64,000 nt of DNA. Source: Streptantibioticus_A sp037034305. Lineage in GTDB: Bacteria; Actinomycetota; Actinomycetes; Streptomycetales; Streptomycetaceae. The notes beneath the pieces are model-generated. The model was not told where the DNA came from. It ran no database searches and saw only the letters and a list, made by a program, of their open reading frames with translations. Where the stretch lies: NCBI GenBank assembly GCA_037034305.1, contig JBAGJY010000005.1:263881-327880 (forward strand). Reading direction: 5' to 3'. Of this stretch, positions 34,560-44,085 are shown piece by piece; positions within the stretch are counted from its first letter, which is position 1, and each line of letters starts with the position of its first letter. A program made the position numbers and the translations under genes.

Positions 34560-35492
34560 CTACTTCAACGTGCCCGCGGTCAGCCCGGCCTGCACCTGCC
34601 GCTGGAAGGAGAGGTAGACCACCAGCACCGGCAGCATGGCGATGGTCATCCCGGCGAACAGCGCGGGCATGTCGCCCGCGTACCCCTGCTGCAGGGCCAG
34701 GTTGACCAGGCCCTGGGTGAGCATCGAGTGGTCCCGGTCGGAACCGCTCTGCTTCTGCATCAAGGTCAGCGGCAGGATGTACTGGTTCCACTGCCCCAGC
34801 ACGTTGAAGATCCCCACGCTCAGCAGCCCGGGCTTGGCGATCGGCAGCATCACCTGGAAGAACGCCCGGGTGTGCGAGCAGCCGTCGATCATCGCCGCCT
34901 CGTGGACGGCCGTCGGCAGCGTGCGGAAGAACGAGTGCAGGAAGAAGACGGTGAACGGCAGCGAGTAGGCGACGTAGACCAGGATCAGGCCCTGGTAGGT
35001 GTTGAGCATGCCGAGGTTGCGCACCATGAAGAACAGCGGCACCAGGGCCAGGTACACCGGGAACATCGCACCGGCCACGAAGAAGTAGTACAGCACCCGG
35101 TTGCCCGGGAACTCGTAGCGGGCCAGCACGTACGCGGCCATGGCGCCGAACAGCATGGTGAGCGTCACGGAGAGGGACAGCACGATCACCGTGTTCAGGA
35201 AGAACCCGCCGATGCCCTTGTTCCATGCGCGTACGAACACCTCGAACGACCAGTTCGTCGGCCAGGCCCAGGCGCTGCCGCCGATCTGCGCGTCGGTCTT
35301 GAAGGAGCTCAGCACGATCCACGCCAGCGGCAGCACGATCATGACCGCCCACAGGGCGAGGAACCCGTGGGAGAAGACGTTCAGCGCCCCGCCGCCGTCC
35401 GCGAACCGCGTGCGCGGGTCCGCCCGGCGCGGGCGCGGTGCCGGGGCCGGTTTCGCCGGAGCCGGGGTGGGGTCCTTGATGGGTGTGCTCAT
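34560..35492 (-). CDS. ngcG: carbohydrate ABC transporter permease NgcG
   Basis: MalG-type (CUT1) membrane subunit, 310 residues, with six membrane segments after a Pro-rich cytoplasmic tail. The EAA loop that contacts the ATPase is EAAMIDGCSHTRAFFQVMLP. No ATPase gene is in the operon; the shared ATPase MsiK usually serves CUT1 sugar importers in Streptomyces. Its place downstream of ngcE and ngcF and beside the ROK gene matches the NgcEFG chitobiose/GlcNAc system. It starts 15 bases after ngcF. Confidence 0.9.
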   Translation of the reverse strand: MSTPIKDPTPAPAKPAPAPRPRRADPRTRFADGGGALNVFSHGFLALWAVMIVLPLAWIVLSSFKTDAQIGGSAWAWPTNWSFEVFVRAWNKGIGGFFLNTVIVLSLSVTLTMLFGAMAAYVLARYEFPGNRVLYYFFVAGAMFPVYLALVPLFFMVRNLGMLNTYQGLILVYVAYSLPFTVFFLHSFFRTLPTAVHEAAMIDGCSHTRAFFQVMLPIAKPGLLSVGIFNVLGQWNQYILPLTLMQKQSGSDRDHSMLTQGLVNLALQQGYAGDMPALFAGMTIAMLPVLVVYLSFQRQVQAGLTAGTLK

Positions 35493-35507
35493 GACGCGGT
35501 CCCCGCT

Positions 35508-36440
35508 TTAGAACTCGATGCGCTCGCGGCGGGTCACCCGCAGCGCGACGGCGGACAGGATCAGGGTCAGGAAGAGGATCACCACGCCCATGGCGCAGGC
35601 GTAGCCGCTCTTGCCGAAGTACAGGAAGTTGCGCATCAGATAGGTGGCCATGACCTCGCCGTGGTAGTCCGGGCCGCCGCCGTAGGCCACGCCCGGGGTC
35701 AGCGTGGAGACCAGGGCGAAGGCGTCCATAGCGGCGATCGCCAGATACACCCAGGCCGTCTGCACGCTGTCCCACAGCAGCGGGAGGGTCACCCGGAAGA
35801 AGGTCTGCACCCGCCCGGCGCCGTCCAGCAGCGCGGCCTCGTAGATCTCCCTCGGGATGGACTGCATGGCGGCCGAGAACAGCACCAGGTAGAAGCCGAC
35901 CCCGGACCACACCAGGATGGCCAGGATGCACCACAGCACCAGATTGGGGTCGTTGAGCCATTCGATCGGGTGCTGCGCGTCCTCCAGACGGAGCTTCAGC
36001 AGGATGCCGTTGAGCAGCCCGCCGCCGTCGCTGCGGTACACCGCCTCGAACAGCACCGCGAGGATCGCGATGGACAGCACCTGCGGGAAGAAGAAGACCA
36101 CCTTGTAGACCGCGGCGCCGCGCACGCCCTGCACTCCCCCGGTACCGCCGCGCCCGCCGACGTTGAGCATGAAGGCGAAAAACAGCGCCAGCAAGATGGT
36201 GACCACCGGCAGGAACACCAGCAGCAGCGCATTGTGCAGCAGGGCCTGGCGGAAGACGCTGTCGGAGAACAGCGTGGTGTAGTTGCGCAACCCCACGAAG
36301 TGCATCACGGTCGACTCGCCGGACCAGTCGGTGAGCGAGTAGCCGAAGGTCTGCAGGTACGGCCAGATCACCAGCAGCGCGTACAACGCGACCGGCACGA
36401 TGAGGAATCCCACGATGAACGGGTACTTGCGGTGTCGCAT
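35508..36440 (-). CDS. ngcF: carbohydrate ABC transporter permease NgcF
   Basis: MalF-type (CUT1) membrane subunit, 310 residues with six membrane segments. The EAA loop reads EAALLDGAGRVQTFFRVTLPLL. I placed the start at the ATG of MRHRKYPFIV, with AGGAG directly upstream, because the longer frame runs back through the intercistronic hairpin. It is the partner of NgcG, and together with the NgcE lipoprotein it is predicted to import N-acetylglucosamine or N,N'-diacetylchitobiose. Confidence 0.9.
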   Translation of the reverse strand: MRHRKYPFIVGFLIVPVALYALLVIWPYLQTFGYSLTDWSGESTVMHFVGLRNYTTLFSDSVFRQALLHNALLLVFLPVVTILLALFFAFMLNVGGRGGTGGVQGVRGAAVYKVVFFFPQVLSIAILAVLFEAVYRSDGGGLLNGILLKLRLEDAQHPIEWLNDPNLVLWCILAILVWSGVGFYLVLFSAAMQSIPREIYEAALLDGAGRVQTFFRVTLPLLWDSVQTAWVYLAIAAMDAFALVSTLTPGVAYGGGPDYHGEVMATYLMRNFLYFGKSGYACAMGVVILFLTLILSAVALRVTRRERIEF

Positions 36441-36472
36441 AACTCCTGCCCGACGATCGAGATGCCCGCCGT

Positions 36473-36503
36473 GGTGGCGGTACGTCCAACGCGTACCGCC
36501 ACC
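36473..36503 (-). terminator. hairpin between ngcE and ngcF
   Basis: GGTGGCGGTACG (36473-36484) and CGTACCGCCACC (36492-36503) form a perfect 12-base stem with a 7-base loop, starting 8 bases after the ngcE stop. It probably limits read-through into the permease genes or stabilises the binding-protein message. Confidence 0.75.
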
Positions 36504-36511
36504 TGGCGCTG

Positions 36512-37915
36512 TCAGGAACCGTTCTTCTTCGCCTTCTGGGTCGCCGCCTTGACCCGTTTCAGCCATTCGGCGGGCTGGATGCGGTTCGCCATCAGCTCAC
36601 TGCTGGCGTTGCCCATGTCGACGTCGAGCGAGCTGGCGGTGTAAAGGTACGTGGGGTTGAACACGTTGGCCCCGGCCGCCTTCAGCGCGGTGACCGTGGA
36701 CTTGGTGCCGGGACGCAGTTGGACGTCCGGGCCGAGCGCGTCCTTGACCACGGTCAGGGAGTTGGCGGTCTGCGCGAAGGCGATCGCACCGGCCTTGCTG
36801 AGCATCACCCGCATGAACTCCATGCCGCCCGCCGTGTTCTTCGCCTTGGCGGGCACGATGTACGGCTCGTTGGCGCCGCCACGGATCGCCTCGAACGGCA
36901 TTTTGTCGCCGGGCAGCGAGGGCATCGGCATGAAGGTCATCTCGAAGTCCGACGGGGTGGACTTCAGCTGTTCGTTCTCCAGCCAGGCACCGCAGGGGAC
37001 GAAGGCGGCGCGGTACTGGTTCCAGGCGGTCTGCGCCTCGATGTGGGTCATGCCGTTGGTGCCGGGCAGCAGGTAGTTGTTGCTGACGATCTGGTAGACC
37101 GCCTCGATGGCGTTCTTCGCCGGGGCCTCGTCCCACACCGTCTCGTCGAGCTTATCGACCCGGTTCATGAAGGCCTGGCCGCCGTTCTTGATGGCCAGGT
37201 CCATGATGGCGACGTTGATGTAGTACGGGTACTTGCCCTGGTGCGCGAACGGCGCGATACCGGCCTTCTTGATCTCCCCGGAGAGCGACATGAAGTCGGC
37301 CCAGGTCCTGGGTGCGCTCCAGCCGTGCTGCCGGAACAGCTTTCCCGAGTACCACAGGCCGAAGACGGTGTAGACGTACTGGAGGGTGCAGAAGGTGCCG
37401 CCGATGGTGCCCAGCTCGACGGTGCCGGGTTGCAGGGTGTCGCGGACCTTCTTGCTGGGATCGTCTATTGACGGAGCGTCAAGCAGTGGGGTGAGGTCGG
37501 CGAGCTGGCCGGCCTTCTGCAGGACGTCCAGCTTGATCTGCGCGTTTCCCGAGTCGTCCACCACGTCCGGCGGATTGCCGCCGTTCAGCCTGGGCTGCAG
37601 CAGGCCGGTGATGTTCTGGGTGGGCGTATGGGTGACCCGCGCGTTGGGGAATTCCTTCGAATAGAGCTTCTCGAACCGCTTGGCGTAGTCGTCGCCGAAT
37701 CCGCCCTTGAAGATGATGACTTCCAGGCCCGCGTTGTCCAGCACGCCGAACGGGTTGGTCGCGGTCTTCTTTCCGGTCTGCTGCTTGCCGCCACCGCCGC
37801 TGGCGGCGCACGCGCTGAGCAGCCCACTGGCCGGAACGGCGGCGATTCCCAGCGCCGTGGCCCGTTTGATGAGGTCGCGGCGGTTGAGCCGGTTCGGCTC
37901 GATGGTGGATCCCAT
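36512..37915 (-). CDS. ngcE: N-acetylglucosamine/chitobiose-binding lipoprotein NgcE
   Basis: Solute-binding protein of a CUT1 importer, 467 residues. The N terminus NRRDLIKRATALGIAAVPAS has a twin-arginine pair, and the lipobox LLSAC follows, so it is a likely Tat-exported lipoprotein. The body shows GFGDDYAKRFEKLY and PDVVDDSGNAQIKLD, typical of this family. The ATG at MGSTIEPNR follows GCGAGGAC. In S. coelicolor the protein at this locus (SCO6005) was reported to bind diacetylchitobiose. A DasR-like site overlaps its predicted promoter. Confidence 0.91.
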   Translation of the reverse strand: MGSTIEPNRLNRRDLIKRATALGIAAVPASGLLSACAASGGGGKQQTGKKTATNPFGVLDNAGLEVIIFKGGFGDDYAKRFEKLYSKEFPNARVTHTPTQNITGLLQPRLNGGNPPDVVDDSGNAQIKLDVLQKAGQLADLTPLLDAPSIDDPSKKVRDTLQPGTVELGTIGGTFCTLQYVYTVFGLWYSGKLFRQHGWSAPRTWADFMSLSGEIKKAGIAPFAHQGKYPYYINVAIMDLAIKNGGQAFMNRVDKLDETVWDEAPAKNAIEAVYQIVSNNYLLPGTNGMTHIEAQTAWNQYRAAFVPCGAWLENEQLKSTPSDFEMTFMPMPSLPGDKMPFEAIRGGANEPYIVPAKAKNTAGGMEFMRVMLSKAGAIAFAQTANSLTVVKDALGPDVQLRPGTKSTVTALKAAGANVFNPTYLYTASSLDVDMGNASSELMANRIQPAEWLKRVKAATQKAKKNGS

Positions 37916-38036
37916 GCTCAAGTCCTCGCCTTCTTCAGGACTCAGGCGGTGCACCGGAACCCGCCGGCTACCGCTGTCGGTCGAAGCTGGGTCGTACGGT
38001 GAAGCTGGGCCGAATTCGCAGGGCCGTTGGACGCCG

Positions 38037-38052
38037 ACAGGTATAGTCCACT
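38037..38052. promoter_or_regulatory. DasR-like operator (dre) upstream of ngcE
   Basis: ACAGGTATAGTCCACT matches 13 of 16 positions of the known Streptomyces DasR site ACTGGTCTAGACCACT. It overlaps the -10 hexamer of the predicted ngcE promoter. DasR is the GlcNAc-responsive repressor of chitin and aminosugar uptake genes, which fits the operon it precedes. Confidence 0.65.
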
Positions 38053-38068
38053 TCCTGTGAGGCGGCAA
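38040..38068 (-). promoter_or_regulatory. predicted ngcE promoter
   Basis: On the minus strand TTGCCG (38063-38068) and TATACC (38040-38045) are separated by exactly 17 bases, close to the sigma-70/HrdB consensus. The start point would be near 38033, about 118 bases before the ngcE ATG. Confidence 0.6.
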
Positions 38069-38146
38069 GATCGAGCACAGTCCCGGACGGGAAGTTTCCC
38101 GAGTTGAGACCTGCCGCGCAGTCACCTCACAGGCCTGAAACATAAA

Positions 38147-38182
38147 ACAGGGCCGCACTCCTGAAGTGGAGTGCGGCCCTGT
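38147..38182 (-). terminator. intrinsic terminator of acnA
   Basis: ACAGGGCCGCACTCC and GGAGTGCGGCCCTGT form a perfect 15-base stem with a 6-base loop, 34 bases past the acnA stop. On the minus strand the stem is followed by TTTATGTTT, a U-rich tail that is uncommon in this GC-rich DNA. Confidence 0.9.
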
Positions 38183-38215
38183 CGGCCGTGTCGGGCACGT
38201 CGTGCCCGCCGCGGA

Positions 38216-40939
<2,724 letters not shown>

Positions 40940-41022
40940 GACAGTCTCCTTATGCATGTTTCGCGCGTACCACCGCATCCTGTCGCCACGCTTCCAGGCC
41001 GATGCACTAAGGTAGACCTAAG

Positions 41023-41041
41023 TTAGGTAAGCCTTACCAGC
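41023..41041. promoter_or_regulatory. iron-box-like element upstream of acnA
   Basis: TTAGGTAAGCCTTACCAGC matches 13 of 19 positions of the DmdR/IdeR iron box TTAGGTTAGGCTAACCTAA, including the perfect inner dyad GGTAAG-C-CTTACC. It lies 84-102 bases before the acnA start. An overlapping AGGT/ACCT element lies at 41007-41022. Iron control of aconitase would make sense because the enzyme needs an Fe-S cluster. Confidence 0.5.
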
Positions 41042-41067
41042 GCGACAGCGGTACGCCCCTCGGCAGA

Positions 41068-41085
41068 TATCTCGATGTCGAGATA
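41068..41085. promoter_or_regulatory. palindrome 1 of the acnA/HTH-MurA region
   Basis: TATCTCGA-TG-TCGAGATA is a perfect dyad with 8-base arms. Its half-sites ATCTC and GAGAT are 6 bases apart, exactly as in the second palindrome at 41199-41214. It lies about 130 bases before acnA. Confidence 0.75.
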
Positions 41086-41198
41086 ACACTAGTACATCGG
41101 CGCCGCGCGGTCATGCCCTGACCCCCGTCAGCGCCGGGCCGCCGGGTTGCGCCATTCGCCGCACTCCAGACCGCCACACCACCCCACTGCCGAGCCGC

Positions 41199-41214
41199 AT
41201 CTCATATCTGAGAT
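41199..41214. promoter_or_regulatory. palindrome 2 of the acnA/HTH-MurA region
   Basis: ATCTCA-TATC-TGAGAT is a dyad with perfect 6-base arms that ends 12 bases before the HTH-MurA ATG. It repeats the ATCTC-N6-GAGAT layout of palindrome 1. It would overlap the core promoter of a leaderless or near-leaderless transcript, a typical autorepression position. Confidence 0.75.
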
Positions 41215-41226
41215 AGCCTGGTGCTC

Positions 41227-42756
41227 ATGACCGACGACTACCTCGTACGTATCGGCAAGCTCATCCGTGACGCGCGGCAGCACCGCGGTTGGACCCAGTC
41301 GCAGCTCGCGGAGGCCCTCGGCACCAGCCAGAGCGCGGTCAACCGCATCGAACGCGGTAACCAGAACATCAGCCTTGAGATGATCGCCCGAATCGGTGAG
41401 GCGCTGGACAGCGAGATCGTCTCCCTCGGCTACGCGGGCCCCATGCATCTGCGGGTGGTGGGCGGACGGCAACTGTCCGGCTCGATCGACGTCAAGACGA
41501 GCAAGAACGCCTGTGTCGCGCTGCTGTGCGCCTCCCTGCTGAACGCCGGGCGCACCACGCTGCGCCGGGTGGCCCGGATCGAGGAGGTCTACCGGATCCT
41601 GGAGGTGCTGGGCAGCATCGGCGTGCGCACCCGCTGGATCAACGGCGGCAACGACCTGGAGATCGTGCCGCCCGCCGAACTCGACCTGGACTCGATGGAC
41701 ACCGAGGCGGCGCGCCGCACCCGCAGCGTGATCATGTTCCTCGGCCCGCTGATGCACCGCACCGACCGGTTCAAGATCCCGTACGCGGGCGGCTGCGACC
41801 TGGGCACCCGCACCGTGCACCCGCACATGGCGGCGCTGCGGCACTTCGGACTGGACGTCACGGCCACCTCCGGCTCCTACCACGCCCAGGTCGACCCCTC
41901 ACGCTCCCTGGGCAGGCCCATCGTGCTGACCGAGCGCGGCGACACGGTGACCGAGAACGCGCTGCTGGCCGCCGCCCGGCACGACGGCGTCACGGTGATC
42001 CGCAACGCGAGCTCCAACTACATGGTCCAGGACCTGTGCTTCTTCCTGGAGCAGTTGGGCGTGAAGGTCGAGGGCATCGGCACCACCACGCTCACCGTGC
42101 ACGGCGTCGCGCACATCGACCGCGACGTGGACTACGCGCCGTCGGAGGACCCGGTCGAGGCGATGAGCCTGATCGCCGCCGCGGTCGTCACCTCCTCGGA
42201 ACTGACCATCCGCCGGGTGCCGATCGAGTTCCTGGAGATCGAGCTGGCGGTCCTGGAGGAGATGGGCCTGGACCACGAGCGCAGCCCGGAGTACGCGGCG
42301 GACAACGGCCGCACCCGGCTGATCGACCTCACCGTACGGCCGTCGAAGCTGCGGTCGCCGCTGGACAAGATCCACCCGATGCCGTTCCCCGGTCTCAACA
42401 TCGACAACGTGCCGTTCTTCGCGGCGATCGCGGCCACCGCCCAGGGCTCCACGCTGATCCACGACTGGGTGTACGACAACCGCGCGATCTACCTGACCGA
42501 GCTGACCCGGCTCGGCGCGAGCGTCAAACTCCTCGACCCGCACCGGGTGCTGGTCGAGGGCCCGACCCGCTGGCGCTCGGCGGAGATGATGTGCCCGCCC
42601 GCGCTGCGGCCCGCGGTGGTGGTGCTGCTGGCGATGCTGGCGGCGGAGGGCACCTCGGTGCTGCGCAACGTCTATGTCATCAACCGCGGTTACGAGGAGC
42701 TGGCCGAGCGCCTGAACTCCATCGGCGCCCAGATCGAGACGTTCCGCGACATCTGA
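41227..42756 (+). CDS. XRE helix-turn-helix fused to a MurA-like enolpyruvyl transferase
   Basis: A 509-residue fusion. Residues 8-65 form an XRE-type helix-turn-helix (LIRDARQHRGWTQSQLAEAL, SQSAVNRIERG). From about 73 onward it is a full-length EPSP/MurA-family domain. Key MurA residues appear kept: KN at 93-94, Cys190 in AGGCDLGTRTV, Asp393 in NIDNVPFF and Arg461 in PALRPAVV. It may add enolpyruvate to UDP-GlcNAc, or it may use this fold to sense UDP-GlcNAc or PEP. The DNA-binding part and the two upstream palindromes suggest autoregulation and control of acnA. There is no ribosome binding site, so the mRNA may be leaderless. Confidence 0.92.
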   Translation: MTDDYLVRIGKLIRDARQHRGWTQSQLAEALGTSQSAVNRIERGNQNISLEMIARIGEALDSEIVSLGYAGPMHLRVVGGRQLSGSIDVKTSKNACVALLCASLLNAGRTTLRRVARIEEVYRILEVLGSIGVRTRWINGGNDLEIVPPAELDLDSMDTEAARRTRSVIMFLGPLMHRTDRFKIPYAGGCDLGTRTVHPHMAALRHFGLDVTATSGSYHAQVDPSRSLGRPIVLTERGDTVTENALLAAARHDGVTVIRNASSNYMVQDLCFFLEQLGVKVEGIGTTTLTVHGVAHIDRDVDYAPSEDPVEAMSLIAAAVVTSSELTIRRVPIEFLEIELAVLEEMGLDHERSPEYAADNGRTRLIDLTVRPSKLRSPLDKIHPMPFPGLNIDNVPFFAAIAATAQGSTLIHDWVYDNRAIYLTELTRLGASVKLLDPHRVLVEGPTRWRSAEMMCPPALRPAVVVLLAMLAAEGTSVLRNVYVINRGYEELAERLNSIGAQIETFRDI

Positions 42757-42819
42757 GAAGGTGGGTGGGCGGAGGAAATCCACAGCAACCCCCGCCCACC
42801 CGCACCCGCCCACCGCGGA

Positions 42820-43935
42820 TCACCGGTACAACTCCCGCGCGATGATGGACCGCTGCACCTCCGTGGCCCCCTCGTAGATCCGCGGCGCCCGCACCTCGCG
42901 ATAGAGGTGCTCCAGCAGATGCCCGGCGCGCAGCGCACCGGCTCCGTGCAGTTGGACGGCGGCGTCCACCACGTACTGCGCGGTCTCGGTGGCGAACAGC
43001 TTCGCCATCGCCGACCGCTTGGCGATGTCCGCGGCGCCGCAGTCGTACGCCTGCGCCGCGGCCAGGACCAGCAACCGCGCCGCCTCGGTGCGGGTGGCCA
43101 TCTCGGCCAGGGTGTGGCTCACGGCCTGTAGTTCCTTCAACGGCCCGCCGAACGCGGTGCGTTGACCGGCGTGCCGCACGGCGGCGTCGAGCGCCGCCCC
43201 CGCCATGCCGACCGCGAACGCGCCGACGCTGGGCCTGAACAGGTTCAGCGTCTCCATGGCGACCCGGAAGCCGCGCTCGGGTTCGCCCAGCAGATCGTCC
43301 CGGCCGACCGGCACCCCGTCGAAGTCCAGGCTGCCGATGGGGTGCGGGGAGAGCATCCGGATCGGCTCACCGGTCAGCCCGGGCCGGTCGGCCGGAACCA
43401 GGAAGGCGGTCACACCACGCGCCCCGGCGTCCGGCGCGGTACGGGCGAAGACGGTGTAGAAGTCGGCCTGAGGGGCGTTGGAGATCCAGCGCTTGGTGCC
43501 GGTCAGCCGCCATCCGGCGCCGTCCGGCTCGGCGCGCAGCCGCAGCGCCGCCGCGTCGGACCCGGCCTCCGGCTCGGTCAGCGCGAAGGCGGCGACCGCC
43601 CGGCCCGAGGTCACCAGGGGGATCCAGCGCCGCGCCAACCGCGGTGCGCGCAGCACCGGATGGGCGCCGAGGCCCTGGAGCGCCAAGGCGGTCTCCGCCT
43701 CGGTGCACTCGCGGGCCAGCGACTCGCGCAGCAGGCACAGGTCGAGGGCGCGCGGGCGGCCGTCGGCCGGAAAGAGCCGCTCCAGCAGTCCGAGCCGGGC
43801 GAGTTCGGCGAGCAGCGGCCGGTTGACCCGGCCGGGCTCGCCCGCCTCGGCGAGCGGACGCAGCCGGGTGGCCGCCTGCTCACGGACGCGCTCACACCAC
43901 GCCTGCTGTTCGGGATCGAGTGCGAACACCGGCAC
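42820..43935 (-). CDS. acyl-CoA dehydrogenase
   Basis: FAD-dependent dehydrogenase of 371 residues with the signatures VAAFALTEPEAGSDAAAL and KRWISNAPQADFY (FAD binding). The C-terminal IYEGATEVQRSIIARELY contains the usual catalytic Glu. It is divergent from the CoA ligase gene across a 150-base control region and probably acts on the ring-opened or reduced CoA thioesters of the nearby aromatic pathway. This link is by context only. The GTG start has GAGGAGG seven bases upstream. Confidence 0.9.
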   Translation of the reverse strand: MPVFALDPEQQAWCERVREQAATRLRPLAEAGEPGRVNRPLLAELARLGLLERLFPADGRPRALDLCLLRESLARECTEAETALALQGLGAHPVLRAPRLARRWIPLVTSGRAVAAFALTEPEAGSDAAALRLRAEPDGAGWRLTGTKRWISNAPQADFYTVFARTAPDAGARGVTAFLVPADRPGLTGEPIRMLSPHPIGSLDFDGVPVGRDDLLGEPERGFRVAMETLNLFRPSVGAFAVGMAGAALDAAVRHAGQRTAFGGPLKELQAVSHTLAEMATRTEAARLLVLAAAQAYDCGAADIAKRSAMAKLFATETAQYVVDAAVQLHGAGALRAGHLLEHLYREVRAPRIYEGATEVQRSIIARELYR

Positions 43936-43960
43936 CGGGCTGCCTCCTCGTATCGCGGTC

Positions 43961-44006
43961 TGACGGACTCAACTCGTTGCTTATCGCGATCTGTTGACTG
44001 TCGTCA
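43961..44006. promoter_or_regulatory. candidate PaaX-type operator between the dehydrogenase and ligase genes
   Basis: TGACGGACTCAAC (43961-43973) and GTTGACTGTCGTCA (43993-44006) form an imperfect inverted repeat. TATCGCG also occurs twice (43951 and 43982). The element sits in the centre of a divergent promoter region of the aromatic acid cluster. Confidence 0.4.
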
Positions 44007-44085
44007 CCATCACGTTACGCTGATTCGGCAATCGCACGGCCGGAATCCCACCCTTGCCCGGACCGTCGCAAAGGGGCGACCCACA

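Larger units (their letters stand above)
37916..38146. other. ngcE upstream region
   Basis: No gene is supported between ngcE and the acnA terminator. The region contains the predicted ngcE promoter and the DasR-like operator at 38037-38068. The rest (37916-38036) would be an untranslated leader of about 115 bases. Confidence 0.5.
40940..41226. promoter_or_regulatory. divergent acnA / HTH-MurA control region
   Basis: This 287-base region between divergent genes contains an iron-box-like element (41023-41041) and two palindromes of the form ATCTC-N6-GAGAT (41069-41084 and 41199-41214). It holds both promoters. Confidence 0.7.
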
